Of a stretch of DNA of 64,000 nucleotides, positions 18,995 through 27,943 are shown piece by piece. The DNA is from CAWCUZ01 sp963798795 (lineage in GTDB: Bacteria; Acidobacteriota; Vicinamibacteria; Vicinamibacterales; SCN-69-37): positions 1,426,001 through 1,490,000 of the forward strand of contig CAWCUZ010000001.1 in NCBI GenBank assembly GCA_963798795.1, written 5' to 3'. The translations under genes were made by a program, and so were the position numbers. The notes beneath the pieces were generated by a model. The model was not told the DNA's origin, searched no databases, and saw only the letters and a list, made by a program, of their open reading frames with translations. Each line of letters opens with the position of its first letter. The stretch's first letter is position 1.

Positions 18995-19980
18995 TCACTC
19001 GCGCTCGACGCGCAGCGCGGCGGACAGGCGCGTCTGCCGTCCCGTGACGACCTGGATGCCGCGCGACCAGCGCTGGAAGCCCTCCCGCTCCACCTGGACC
19101 GCGTACCGAATCCGGCACGGATGCGCGAGATGACGAGCGGACTCGTGCCGACGAAGATCTGGTTGATGAAGACCCGTGCTCCGGCTGGCTCCGACTCGAC
19201 GGCGAGCGACCCCGTGTACGTTGTCGCCCCCGAGCGGCGACCGTCGTCGAAGGTGGGGATGACCCGGGCCGTGGTCGCCGGATCATCGGTGTGCTGCGGC
19301 TTCCGGCGCTCGAGCGGTCGCGCCGCGGGTGCGGACGGGCGTGTCTCCAGCCTTTGCCTCGCGGGAGACCGCGGCGCCAATCGCTGCGCCGCCGCATCCC
19401 TGGGTGCATCCGCATCCGCGGCACTCCAGTGCTCGAGCCTTACGGTCCTGGCGTCCGGATCGGCCGTGACCTTCGTGGCGAGCGACGTCCTGGCTTCGAC
19501 CCCGCCGCCGGCATGCAGGTGCAGCTCGATGATGGTGAACGGATACTGGACGGTGCGCGCGGGGCTCGACACGTCCGGGTAGCCGATCGGCCGGTCGGTG
19601 CCGAGCACGACCCGCTCGCCGCCGCCGGGCATGGGCGTGTGCCAGGCGTAGTGCAGGTCGTACGACAGCGCGTCAGGCAACGTGAGGAACCCCAGAGTCG
19701 GTGTGTTCTGCAGCGCCGACCACAACTGGTCCGGACCCTGTCCGTTGAGCACGGTCCACAGCTGGTCGCGCTCGCTCGCGGTCGACCAGCGATTGACGGT
19801 GATGTCGACCGGCGTGGGCTGAGGCTGGCTGGGCGCGGCCATGTTCACCGCTATCGCCGAGTACTGCACCACCGGATCGCCGGGCGTGGAGGGCGCGAAG
19901 ACGTAGACAGCCGTCAGCGCGCCGGCGGCAAACGCAGTGGACAGGATGCCGCGGATGACAGACACGGCAGAAACAACCAT
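18995..19980 (-). CDS. Unknown membrane-anchored protein with PEGA domain (one frameshift)
   Basis: Residues 1-170 match the downstream sister gene (TM segment, VNRWST, DALSYDLHYAWH, GGERVVLGTDR). A Pro/Arg-rich linker (about 180-230) then leads to a PEGA domain: GSLAVESEPAGARVFINQIF, VGTSPLVISRIRAG. PEGA repeats are surface or S-layer-associated beta domains. Just after IRAG the frame breaks at about 19107; restoring one missing base gives RYAVQVEREGFQRWSRGIQV, the expected end of a PEGA unit, and a stop at 18995-18997 (328 residues). The unrepaired frame would end at 18961 with a nonsense Arg/Ser tail. This is one of only two -1 shifts in the window. Confidence 0.7.
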
Positions 19981-20161
19981 GACACGACCTCGCCGGATAG
20001 CCGTCTAGTCATGCAAGTTGAAGTCCAGCACGGCTGAGGTCGCGCGCGCCGCGTCGGACGCATCGACTGTCCGTCCGTGCGCCATACGGCCGCGCCCGCT
20101 GTCGGCCAGGATGTCAGGCCGACGGGCACCGATCCGGGGCGCCATCGGCCCTTGTACGTGA

Positions 20162-20196
20162 AAGGCCGCTCCAGTCCGTCGGACTGCAGCGGCCTT
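20162..20196 (-). terminator. Strong hairpin, probable terminator
   Basis: Arms AAGGCCGCT and AGCGGCCTT (9 bp) enclose a single C/C mismatch and a second perfect 6-bp stem CAGTCC/GGACTG around a GTC loop. It lies 22 bases past the stop of the minus-strand small basic gene and is followed on that strand by TTTCA, a short U run. Nearly symmetric, so it may also stop plus-strand reads. Confidence 0.6.
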
Positions 20197-20218
20197 CGAA
20201 TTCACGTGATTGGGTGCG

Positions 20219-20539
20219 TCAGCTCTGCGCTTTGGCCTTGGCGGCCTTGCGGCGTCGCCACGCGGCCCGCAGCTTGGCCTTGGTGGCCTCGGACATCTTG
20301 AAGCCCTTCTTTCGTCCGGGCCGTCCGCGCGTCACGGTTGCGGCAGCGCTCTGCGCGTCCGATCCCAGTTCGCGCAGCAGCCGCTGGCCGGTCGCCACAA
20401 CCTGTCGCACGTCGGCGGCGATCGACTCGCGCTGCTTCTTCCAGGAATCGACCCGTGCGGCGACGTGACCGAGCAGCGTGCCGATCTGCTGCGCGGCGTG
20501 ATCCAGTCGCTCGTCCCCTCGTCCTCTCCGTTTCGCCAT
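20219..20539 (-). CDS. Small basic protein with KMSEATKAKL motif
   Basis: A 106-residue, very basic cytoplasmic protein. Residues 1-70 look helical (VDSWKKQRESIAADVRQVV). The C-terminus (GRPGRKKGFKMSEATKAKLR, then AAWRRRKAAKAKAQS) is a Lys/Arg/Ala-rich tail with an AT-hook-like GRP start, often seen in small nucleoid-associated or DNA-binding proteins; DNA binding is an inference. It is a single-gene transcript with a good -35 TTGACA (20595-20600) and a hairpin terminator at 20162-20196. ATG 20539 follows GGAG by 8 bases. Confidence 0.7.
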   Translation of the reverse strand: MAKRRGRGDERLDHAAQQIGTLLGHVAARVDSWKKQRESIAADVRQVVATGQRLLRELGSDAQSAAATVTRGRPGRKKGFKMSEATKAKLRAAWRRRKAAKAKAQS

Positions 20540-20572
20540 TCATTCACTCCACATTTGTCGTTAGCGGCATAT

Positions 20573-20600
20573 ATTGTCCGTTCGAGTCATATGTTGTCAA
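20573..20600 (-). promoter_or_regulatory. Sigma-70-like promoter
   Basis: On the minus strand a consensus TTGACA (20595-20600) is followed after 16 bases by GACAAT (20573-20578), about 33 bases before the ATG of the small basic gene at 20539. The AT-rich stretch is unusual in this GC-rich window. Confidence 0.55.
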
Positions 20601-20629
20601 CTCGGTCAGGCAAATGCCCGCAAACGACA

Positions 20630-20655
20630 GAGCGGTGGCCCGCTTGCCACCGCTC
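20630..20655 (-). terminator. Hairpin after outer-membrane barrel gene
   Basis: GAGCGGTGG (20630-20638) and CCACCGCTC (20647-20655) form a perfect 9-bp stem with an 8-base loop, 50 bases past the stop of the minus-strand barrel gene and before the promoter of the next gene. There is no clear U tract. Confidence 0.45.
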
Positions 20656-20704
20656 CTGATTATCTCGCCAATTTGGTCCAGCGGTTCCGATCTGATGGCC
20701 GAAA

Positions 20705-21296
20705 TTACCGGACGCCGAAGTATTTCTTGTAGCCGACGGAGAAGCCCCAGTACGTCGGATCGTAGTGCGTCAGCGTGCTGGTGGTCGTGCCGCTCACCGC
20801 GTGCAGCAGCACTTCGCCGGTCAGGGCCGCGTCGGCGCTCAGCCCGGTACTCGAGGCCGCCGCCGATGTTCGCTCCGAACTTCGTCTCACTGTCGTTGAA
20901 GTTCAGTTCCTCGAACCGGTAGCGATAGACGCCGAGGCCCGCGGTCAGGTACGGCCGCCACACGCCGCGGCTCCAGTTGTAGACGACGTTTCCATCCACG
21001 GCGAGCGGCTTGACGGTGCCGGTGAACGCATGGCCGGACACGTCCCAGAAGGCGCCGCTGAGAGCACCGCGCAGGGAGGTGCGAGGTGTGAGGAAATATT
21101 CCCCGGTGACGCGGATGTCCAGACCGGTGTCGAGCGTGTCGTCGCTCGGGATGGCCGAGCCGATGGCGACGCCAAACGACGTCGATCCGGCGCGCGGCGC
21201 CGTCCCGCGTTCTGCGGCTCCACCCTGCGCGAATGCCGGCGATGCGATGAGGGAAGCTGTCAGCAGGCCGGCGGAGATGAGGGGTCGTTTTCGCAT
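20705..21296 (-). CDS. Outer-membrane beta-barrel protein (one frameshift)
   Basis: A small OmpX/opacity-type barrel. It has a signal peptide (LISAGLLTASLIASPAFAQ), alternating beta strands (FGVAIGSAIPSDDTLDTGLD, LRGALSGAFWDVSG, VWRPYLTAGLGVYRYRFEEL) and a C-terminal aromatic strand TYWGFSVGYKKYFG. The frame breaks at the GGG at 20843-20845 (plus strand CCC); removing one base joins GGGLEYR to LSADAALTGEVLLH and gives 196 residues. The very strong AAGGAGGAG upstream of ATG 21296 suggests high expression. Role unknown. A hairpin at 20630-20655 follows the gene. Confidence 0.75.
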
Positions 21297-21368
21297 GTCA
21301 CTCTCCTCCTTCCTACCAGTTGGGACGCTGCGCCCGTCGTATTTGGCCGGCCGGATCGGGAATGTCGG

Positions 21369-22679
21369 CTATCGAAACATGAAGCGGACGCGCAGATCAG
21401 GCTGCTGGTACACCCAGCGCAGCATCGGTTCGACCAGATCCGGCTCGACGAAGCGGTTCTCGGGCGCCGGAACGACCAGCGGATTCGGCGGCGGCGGCGG
21501 ATGCGCGTCCAGCACCTGTTGCACGTACTCGCGCGACGGTTCGAGCGTCGCGAGAGCACCGCGCGCGTCCCGCAGCGTGAACCACGCGGATCGCATCCCG
21601 AACAGGACGAGAACGATCGTCGCGATGCGGCGCACGGGGATGGCGGCCCGCGCGACCCTCGGCCAGGCGGCGGACACCGCGCCAGCCAGCAGCCAGGCGA
21701 ATCCGATCGCGGGCAGGTAGCCGTAACGCGACACCACGCCTCCGGAAAATCCCAGGTAGGGCACCAGCGTCACGCCCAGCCACACCGCCGCCAGGCGCGT
21801 GAAGCGGTTCACGGCGGCCAGCGCAATGACGACCGCCACCGTGATCACGTACGAGACCACGGCGTGCGGACCTGCCCAGAACGACACCAGATAGTCGAAG
21901 GCGTGCCGGAGCGACTGTCCCCCGAAGCCGTACACGCCGTCCGTGAAGACGTAGTTGCGCCGATTGGCCACCCACGTGACCAGAGCAAACGCCGTGAGCA
22001 GCCCGGCCGATCCGGATCGCATCAGCGGCGACAGACGCCGGGGCGGTCCGCACCAGCGATTGGCGAGCCAGGCGACGACGAAGATCGTGGCCGCGGCTTC
22101 ATGCGAGAGCAGCGCCAGCGCGGCCGCGCCGAGCGCCGCCAGCTCGTACCGGGTCGCGCGCGCGCCGGCCGACCACGATCGAACGAATAACCCGAGCGCG
22201 GCAACGTACCAGGCGGTGGCCAGCAGAATCGTCTGCGCCGACACCCACGTGACCGCTTCGACGCAGCCCGGCTGTGCGGCGAACAACAGCGCCCCCGCGA
22301 GGCCGGTCCACGTAGACCGCGCCAGCGCACGGCCCGCGGCGAAGACCAGCAGGGCGTTGACCACGTGCAGCAGCAGGCCCGCCGCGTGGTAGCAGGCCGT
22401 GTCGGTGCCGCACACCGACGTCGTTCCCGCGAACCAGATTTCGACCACCGGTCGATAGAAGTGATGCCGGACGCCCGGGTGGGCCAGGCGCATCCACGTG
22501 AAGGCCTGCCCTTCCAGCAGCCACTGGAAGTCGTCGGTCGCGAGATATCCGTGGAGGACCCCGGCCGCAAGATAGACTGCCGCGGCGGCCGCGGCCGCCA
22601 CGAGGCCGAGCGCCGGAGGCGACCACCACGGGCGCGCGGGGGAGCCCGCCGCGGCACCGCCGGGCTCGTCCGGGATCAC
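21369..22679 (-). CDS. Multi-pass membrane protein, GT-C-like
   Basis: 436 residues with about 9-11 hydrophobic helices. After helix 1 the periplasmic loop has GYLATDDFQWLLEGQAFTW, an acidic pair resembling the metal/phosphate site of GT-C glycosyltransferases (oligosaccharyl or mannosyltransferase type). The C-terminal about 90 residues are soluble. Start is GTG at 22679, overlapping the stop of the upstream gene (GTGA), so the two are translationally coupled; the longer frame upstream is a shadow of that gene. Glycosyltransfer is likely but acceptor and donor are unknown. Confidence 0.65.
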   Translation of the reverse strand: MIPDEPGGAAAGSPARPWWSPPALGLVAAAAAAAVYLAAGVLHGYLATDDFQWLLEGQAFTWMRLAHPGVRHHFYRPVVEIWFAGTTSVCGTDTACYHAAGLLLHVVNALLVFAAGRALARSTWTGLAGALLFAAQPGCVEAVTWVSAQTILLATAWYVAALGLFVRSWSAGARATRYELAALGAAALALLSHEAAATIFVVAWLANRWCGPPRRLSPLMRSGSAGLLTAFALVTWVANRRNYVFTDGVYGFGGQSLRHAFDYLVSFWAGPHAVVSYVITVAVVIALAAVNRFTRLAAVWLGVTLVPYLGFSGGVVSRYGYLPAIGFAWLLAGAVSAAWPRVARAAIPVRRIATIVLVLFGMRSAWFTLRDARGALATLEPSREYVQQVLDAHPPPPPNPLVVPAPENRFVEPDLVEPMLRWVYQQPDLRVRFMFR

Positions 22680-23887
22680 CGCCCGCCCGGTCGCCGGGTC
22701 GCGCGCAGCGCCACGTCGACCGTGTCGAGCCGCGGATTCACGATCTCGATGGCGACGCGACCCGGGCCGGGCGCCGCCCCGCCGCCCCGCCGCCCCGACC
22801 CGGGATGCGAGATGGTCCCCGGCGCCGTCAACGCCGTGATCTCCCAGCCCTCGGGCAGCAGGATCGTCGTGCGCGGCTCGTGCAGGGTATGCTCCCACGC
22901 CAGTTGACCCGCCTCGATCCGGTAGCGCGGGTCGCTCTCGTCGCCGCTGAGGCGCAGGTGTGCGCTCTGCCGATCGTTCCGAATCGGCGCGGCGAGCTGC
23001 GCCTGCGTCATGCTGCCGCCACGGACGACCTCGAGCGGCTTGCCGGTGTCCATGTCGGTCACCACCAGACCGGCGAGCGGATCGTGCTCGAGGAATGTCA
23101 GCCGCGCGCGCGGGCCCGGCGCCGTGGCGACGTACTCGTGGCGGACGGCCACCCGGTGGCTCGCCGGGTCACCGAGGTCGTACAGCGTCTTGGCGAAATC
23201 GAAGGCCCGGTCGACGACGGGCAGATTCGACGCGATCGGCGCGCCGGTCCGGCGGCCGCGGATTTGCACGTCGGACGCGTAGCCGTTGACGTTCTCGAAC
23301 GAGAGGCGCACGCGTCCGTCCGGCAGCGCGGCAATCTGACCGGCCACGTTCGAGGAGACCACCGAGTAGCCGGCCGGCAGGACGATGGCGTTCCGGCCGA
23401 TCCCGAGCGACCGGGCGAAGACGATGTCTTCGCCCTGCGTGTCGTAGCTGCGGTCGTCGAGATACGTCTTCTCGATGCGCACGCGGCCCTCGCCACCCTC
23501 GGGCACCGGCCGCGGCAGGTGCGCGCGGATGTAGTGCTCGTCCGGACTCAACCGGCCCGACTCGCCGGCCGCCGCCAGTTCGGCGCCCGTCTGGTATTCG
23601 AACCGGAGCGGCTCGCCCGTCTGCGGGTCGCTGACCGACACGTCCAATCCCGCGCTGCCCGACCGCGTCTGGTTCAGCAGCGTCGTCGCGCCTGCCGTGC
23701 GCTGGTTCAGGTAGTAGACGATGTGGAACTGATGCGTCGCCGGGTCGAGCAGATCGTACTCGGTGTGATCGTCGTGTGCGTTGAACGGCGACTGCCGCGC
23801 GCCGACGGTCGCCACGGCGACGACGGCCGCCAGCAGCACCGCACCGCAGGCGCGTCCGGGGCGATCGATTCGGCCATCCACGGTCAT
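22676..23887 (-). CDS. Unknown exported protein
   Basis: A 403-residue protein with an N-terminal signal or anchor (AVLLAAVVAVATVGA) and an extracytoplasmic beta-rich domain. There are no cysteines to speak of and no membrane segment after the first. Motifs such as HIVYYLNQRTAGATTLLNQT and RNAIVLPAGYSVVSSNVAG do not point me to a known family. It ends with an Arg/Gly/Pro-rich stretch (SGRRGGGAAPGPGR) before a final short beta region. It is coupled to the membrane protein downstream by a GTGA overlap, so they probably act together, for example in surface glycan assembly. ATG 23887 is preferred over the longer open frame since it begins the basic/anchor region. Confidence 0.65.
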   Translation of the reverse strand: MTVDGRIDRPGRACGAVLLAAVVAVATVGARQSPFNAHDDHTEYDLLDPATHQFHIVYYLNQRTAGATTLLNQTRSGSAGLDVSVSDPQTGEPLRFEYQTGAELAAAGESGRLSPDEHYIRAHLPRPVPEGGEGRVRIEKTYLDDRSYDTQGEDIVFARSLGIGRNAIVLPAGYSVVSSNVAGQIAALPDGRVRLSFENVNGYASDVQIRGRRTGAPIASNLPVVDRAFDFAKTLYDLGDPASHRVAVRHEYVATAPGPRARLTFLEHDPLAGLVVTDMDTGKPLEVVRGGSMTQAQLAAPIRNDRQSAHLRLSGDESDPRYRIEAGQLAWEHTLHEPRTTILLPEGWEITALTAPGTISHPGSGRRGGGAAPGPGRVAIEIVNPRLDTVDVALRATRRPGGR

Positions 23888-23940
23888 GGTGCGCCGATTA
23901 TAGGCCGGACGGCGGACCCGATTTGAAATACTAGAGGGTA

Positions 23941-25203
23941 GTGTCACGCCCGTCCCCCTTCGTGCTGCTGTTGCTGGCCCTGCTGGTCGGCGCGAGTCTG
24001 CCGGCCGGTGCGGCCGCCCAGGACGCCGGCGTCCCGGCCACCCTCAAGGTGTTCCTCGACTGCCGGCCGTGCGATTTCGATTTCCTCCGCACCGAGGTGC
24101 CCTACGTCGAGTACGTCCGCGATCGCGTCGACGCCGACGTGCACGTGCTCGTGACCACGCAGGATACCGGCTCGAACGGGCGCGAGTACACGTTCGCGTA
24201 CATCGGCGTGGGCGCCCTCGAAGGCCGGCAGTCGACGGCGACCTACACGTCGAGCGGCACCGACACGGCTGACGAGCGGCGGCGCGGCTACACGCGGGTC
24301 TTCGCGCTGGGCCTGGTGCCGTACCTGCTCGACACCCGCGTGGCCTCGGCCCTCGCGCTCGAGTACACGGAGCCGGCGGAACCGCCGACGGCGGCTCCGG
24401 AAGACCCCTGGAACGCCTGGATCTTCCGGTTCAGCGCCAGCACCAATCTCGACGGCGAGAGCCGCCAGACGAGCCGCCAGTTCCGCGGCTCCGCGTCGGC
24501 GAACCGGACCACCGAGAAGTGGATCCTCGGGTTCTCCGTCAACGGCAACTACGACCGCAATCTGTTCACGCTGAGCGACGGCAGCACGCTGAGCAGCCTG
24601 ACGCAGAGCTACAGCGCCCACGCCCTGGGCGTGAAGAGCCTGGGACCGGACCACTGGGCCGGCGTGGTCCGCGTGGAGGGGTCGCAGGACTCGCGCACCA
24701 ACCACGACGTGAGCGCGCGAACCGCCGCGGGGATCGAGTACAGCGTCTTTCCGTACTCCGAGTCGACGACCCGTTCCCTCGTCCTCCAGTACACCGTCGG
24801 CGCGAACTACTACGACTACACGCAGCCCACGATCTACGGCAAGCTCACCGAGATGGCCGCCGATGAGCGGCTGTTCACCCAGCTCTCGCTCCGGCAGCCG
24901 TGGGGTTCGACGAGCATTTCGTTCGAGACGGCGAACTACCTGTCCGACTTCAGCCGCCACCACTTCCAGGTGGACGGCCGGCTCGAGGTGCGCCTGTTCC
25001 GGGGCTTTACGCTCAACGTGGACGGCAACGCCGAGCAGGTGCACGACCAGCTGTATCTGCCCGCCGGCGGCGCCAGCGACGAGGAGATTCTGCTCCGCCG
25101 CCGCCAGCTCGAGACGTCCTATCGCTACAGCCTGTCGGTCGGCTTCAGTTTCCAGTTCGGCTCGATCTTCAACAACGTGGTCAATCCGCGGTTCGGGAAT
25201 TGA
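23941..25203 (+). CDS. Outer-membrane beta-barrel protein, unknown
   Basis: 420 residues with a signal peptide (FVLLLLALLVGASLPAGAAA). After an N-terminal globular part with CRPCDFDFLRTEVPYVEYV, the remainder alternates polar and aromatic residues typical of a porin-like barrel (WILGFSVNGNYDRNLFTL, HALGVKSLGPDHWAGVVRV, YRYSLSVGFSFQFGSIFNN). The end is Phe/Asn-rich, as expected of a terminal strand. The first 80 residues resemble the N-terminal alpha/beta module of DUF481/porin-family proteins. GTG 23941 is the start; the upstream frame is short. Its 3' end overlaps the convergent kinase gene by 23 bases. Function unknown. Confidence 0.7.
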   Translation: MSRPSPFVLLLLALLVGASLPAGAAAQDAGVPATLKVFLDCRPCDFDFLRTEVPYVEYVRDRVDADVHVLVTTQDTGSNGREYTFAYIGVGALEGRQSTATYTSSGTDTADERRRGYTRVFALGLVPYLLDTRVASALALEYTEPAEPPTAAPEDPWNAWIFRFSASTNLDGESRQTSRQFRGSASANRTTEKWILGFSVNGNYDRNLFTLSDGSTLSSLTQSYSAHALGVKSLGPDHWAGVVRVEGSQDSRTNHDVSARTAAGIEYSVFPYSESTTRSLVLQYTVGANYYDYTQPTIYGKLTEMAADERLFTQLSLRQPWGSTSISFETANYLSDFSRHHFQVDGRLEVRLFRGFTLNVDGNAEQVHDQLYLPAGGASDEEILLRRRQLETSYRYSLSVGFSFQFGSIFNNVVNPRFGN

Positions 25204-26620
25204 TCGCGGCGGCCGCGCCCGGTCCGAGGGCGGCCGGCCCGGCCAGCGTAACCGCCAGGCGCCCGGCATCCAGCGCGGCCGACAGATCGCATCCGAGCGC
25301 CCGGGCAAACGCGCGGGCCAGCGGCAGGCCCAGGCCGAGGTGATCGCCGCCGGCGCGGGCGGCATCCGCGCGCCAGAACCGATCGAACAGCCGCGGCACC
25401 TCGCCGGCGCTCAGCCTCTCGGCGGGGTTCACGACCGTCACCGTGAATCGCCCGGCGGCGGCCGCCGCATTCACCTCGATCCGGCTGCCCGCCGGGGAAT
25501 ATTCCACGGCGTTCTCCAACAGGTTGGCCAGAATCGACTGCAGCAGGACGGGGTCGCTCTCGATCGTCGGCGCGTCGCGCACGATCCGATCGACGGTGAG
25601 CCCTCTGGCGGCGGCGCGGGCGGCCAGCGGTCGGACCGCCGCCTCGACCATCGGGCCCAGCTCGACGGTCGTTCGCGCGACCCGGAGCTGGCGATGCTCT
25701 CCCCGGAGCAGCGCGAGCAGCGCGGTCACGATGGTTTCCATGCGCATGGCGATGGCGAGCACCTCGCGATCCGCATCGGCGGCGCGCGTATCGGGCCACG
25801 TCATCGCCAGCTCGGCGAGGGCCCGCAGCTCGGCGATCGGCGTCCGCAGCTCGTGGGCCACGTCGGCGCTGAAGCGGCGCTCGCGCTCGAACGAACCCTC
25901 GAGCCGGCCCAGCAGGTCGTTGAGCCGCGAGCCGATGGGCCGCAGCTCCTCGGGCAGGTCACGCTCCGGAAAGCGGTACGACAGCGAGTCGGCGTTCACG
26001 GCCGCCGCGGCGTCCGCGAGCCGGTCGACCGGATGGAGGGCCCGCCGCAGGGTCGACGGCACGAGCGCTGCGATCGCCGCGAGCAGCGCGACCCCGGCGC
26101 CGGTCAGCACCAGCGCCAGTGTGCCGAGCGTCCGATCGAGCGCACGGCGATCCGAGGCGACGACGAGCGTGAGCGGCGGCGCTTGGACGCCGCGGAATCG
26201 ATCGCGGCGGGTCGGCTCCGGCGTGAAGGTGACGCCGATCGCCCGGGCCGGCACGCCGGCGGCCAGTCTGATGTTCCAAATCACCGGCCCGTCGTGTTCA
26301 GCGCCCGTCCGCGGCAGGTCCGCGGCGTCCAGCGACTTCGATCGGGCCATCGGCGCCCCTTCGTCTCGCCAGATCTCGTAGAAGTCCGGCGCCGACGGGC
26401 CCTCGAAGTTGCGGAGGAACGCGTCGCCGAGCTCGATGACGATCCCGTCCTCGCCCTGCTCGGTCGCCGCCGCCAGGCCGAGTGCCTTCGTCCGGAGTCC
26501 CGCGTCGAACTCGTGCAGCAGCGCCGCGCGGACCGTCAGATAGACACCCGTGCCCGCGAGCCCCAGCAGGGCCGCCGATCCCAGCACCAGCGTCCAGGTG
26601 AGCCGGCGGCGAATCGTCAT
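25181..26620 (-). CDS. Sensor histidine kinase (EnvZ/QseC-like architecture)
   Basis: A 479-residue membrane kinase: TM1 (about 9-31), a periplasmic domain of about 135 residues, TM2 (about 166-188), HAMP, then the dimerisation/phosphoacceptor box FSADVAHELRTPIAELRAL with His256, and an ATPase domain with N box (SILANLLENAVEYSPAG) and G boxes (DHLGLGLPLARAFA). Its ATG overlaps the TGA of the upstream response regulator (ATGA), so they are co-translated. The signal is unknown; the adjacent divergent efflux operon (27.4-33.8 kb) is a plausible target. Its 3' end overlaps the convergent barrel gene by 23 bases. Confidence 0.9.
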   Translation of the reverse strand: MTIRRRLTWTLVLGSAALLGLAGTGVYLTVRAALLHEFDAGLRTKALGLAAATEQGEDGIVIELGDAFLRNFEGPSAPDFYEIWRDEGAPMARSKSLDAADLPRTGAEHDGPVIWNIRLAAGVPARAIGVTFTPEPTRRDRFRGVQAPPLTLVVASDRRALDRTLGTLALVLTGAGVALLAAIAALVPSTLRRALHPVDRLADAAAAVNADSLSYRFPERDLPEELRPIGSRLNDLLGRLEGSFERERRFSADVAHELRTPIAELRALAELAMTWPDTRAADADREVLAIAMRMETIVTALLALLRGEHRQLRVARTTVELGPMVEAAVRPLAARAAARGLTVDRIVRDAPTIESDPVLLQSILANLLENAVEYSPAGSRIEVNAAAAAGRFTVTVVNPAERLSAGEVPRLFDRFWRADAARAGGDHLGLGLPLARAFARALGCDLSAALDAGRLAVTLAGPAALGPGAAAAINSRTAD

Positions 26621-27291
26621 GGCGTCTCCTTCAGCACGTAGCCGAGCCCGTGGCGCGTGTGGATCAGCGGTGCGGCGTTCGGCTCGCCGATCTTCTTTCG
26701 CAGCGACGAGATGGCCGAGTCGACCACGTTGCTCATCGGATCGACCTTTTCGTCGTACAGGTGCGCCTCGATCTCGGTGCGCGTCACGAGCTCGCCGGCG
26801 CGGCTGGCGAGGTACTCGAGGAGCATGTACTCGCGCGGCTTCAGCCGCACCCGCTGCCCCGCACGAAAGACTTCCTTCGCCGCGGTGTCGACTTCCAGAT
26901 CGGCCACACGGAGGCGCGGCTGCTTGGTGCCGTACGAACGGCGGCACAGCGCCTGCACGCGCGCGAGCAGTTCCTCGAGGGCGAACGGCTTGACCAGGTA
27001 GTCGTCGGCCCCGAGGCGCAGCCCCTGCACGCGATCCGCGACCGTATCCTTCGCCGTGAGCATCAGCACGTGGGTCGATCGCTCCCCCTGCCGCAGAATG
27101 CGCAGCAGCGACAGCCCGTCGAGCCCGGGCAGCATGATGTCGAGCACGACCACGTCGTAGTCGGTCGACTGTGCCATCCACAGACCGGAGGGTCCGTCAC
27201 CCGCCGCGTCGACCGCGAAGCCGGAACGGCGCAGCGCCGTGGCGACGGTTCGCCTGAGCCGGTCCGAATCCTCGACGACGAGCACGCGCAT
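26617..27291 (-). CDS. OmpR/PhoB-type response regulator
   Basis: 224 residues. The receiver domain (1-115) has the acidic pocket (VVEDSD), the phosphoacceptor Asp in VVVLDIMLPGLDG (about residue 51), Thr in MLTAKD and Lys in VKPF. The winged-helix DNA-binding domain follows (about 128-222; RLKPREYMLLEYLASRAGEL, VVDSAISSLRKKIG, IHTRHGLGYVL). Partner of the kinase immediately downstream (4-base overlap). It is transcribed away from the YncE remnant/efflux genes, and the 120-base gap between may carry its binding sites. Confidence 0.92.
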   Translation of the reverse strand: MRVLVVEDSDRLRRTVATALRRSGFAVDAAGDGPSGLWMAQSTDYDVVVLDIMLPGLDGLSLLRILRQGERSTHVLMLTAKDTVADRVQGLRLGADDYLVKPFALEELLARVQALCRRSYGTKQPRLRVADLEVDTAAKEVFRAGQRVRLKPREYMLLEYLASRAGELVTRTEIEAHLYDEKVDPMSNVVDSAISSLRKKIGEPNAAPLIHTRHGLGYVLKETP

Positions 27292-27411
27292 CGGATTCCC
27301 GGATTCTAATGTTAGTGCGCCGGCCGCTCGAATTCAGTACCACCGGGCGTCCGTAAGGATTCGGTAACGCCACTTCTGGAAAGCTGGCGTCGCTCGTCCT
27401 TGGAGGGTCCC

Positions 27412-27933
27412 ATGCACGCACACGGATTGACGACGGTGGCGGTCCTGATCGCCGCCTCGATGCTGGCGCCGGTTCCAGGCGGCGACGGGCCCCGGGGCGC
27501 CACGCCGCCCACGTTCACGCAAATCGGCGAGATCCATGTCGGCGGCCCGTCCAGCTTCGACTACCTCAACATCGACACCGCCGCGCATCGCCTGTACCTG
27601 ACGCACGGCACCGAGGTCGTCGTCATCGACACCGCGCAAAACGCCGTGGTCGGACGGATTCCCGCGGGTCCGCGGGTGCATGGCATCGCGATCGCACCGA
27701 ACGGGCACATGGATTCGGCGTCGGCGCTCACGCCCGCCGACACCATCGACACGACCCGCGGGGCGCGGACGATGGCACTCGACCCGGCGACGTACCGGAT
27801 CTACGTCGCTGGCCAGCGGTACGCGCCGGTCGATCCGAATGCGCCGCCTCCGCCGCCCTCCGGGCGCCGCGGCCGGGGCGGACCGCCGGCGATTCCCGAC
27901 TCGTTCCACGTGCTCGTCCTCGGAATGCAGTAG
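27412..27933 (+). CDS. YncE-like beta-propeller protein, internally truncated
   Basis: 173 residues with a leader (LTTVAVLIAASMLAPVPGGD). The start (IGEIHVGGPSSFDYLNIDTA, HRLYLTHGTEVVVIDTAQN, RIPAGPRVHGIAIAP) and end (GARTMALDPATYRIYVAGQR, PPAIPDSFHVLVLGMQ) match the two ends of YncE/40-residue beta-propeller proteins, which are normally about 330-350 residues. The middle is replaced by a short run (NGHMDSASALTPADTIDTT), so about half the blades are missing while the frame stays open. ATG 27412 follows GGAGGG by 4 bases. It is a remnant or a minimal derivative; no enzyme function is implied. Confidence 0.65.
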   Translation: MHAHGLTTVAVLIAASMLAPVPGGDGPRGATPPTFTQIGEIHVGGPSSFDYLNIDTAAHRLYLTHGTEVVVIDTAQNAVVGRIPAGPRVHGIAIAPNGHMDSASALTPADTIDTTRGARTMALDPATYRIYVAGQRYAPVDPNAPPPPPSGRRGRGGPPAIPDSFHVLVLGMQ

Positions 27934-27943
27934 GACTTGGCCC

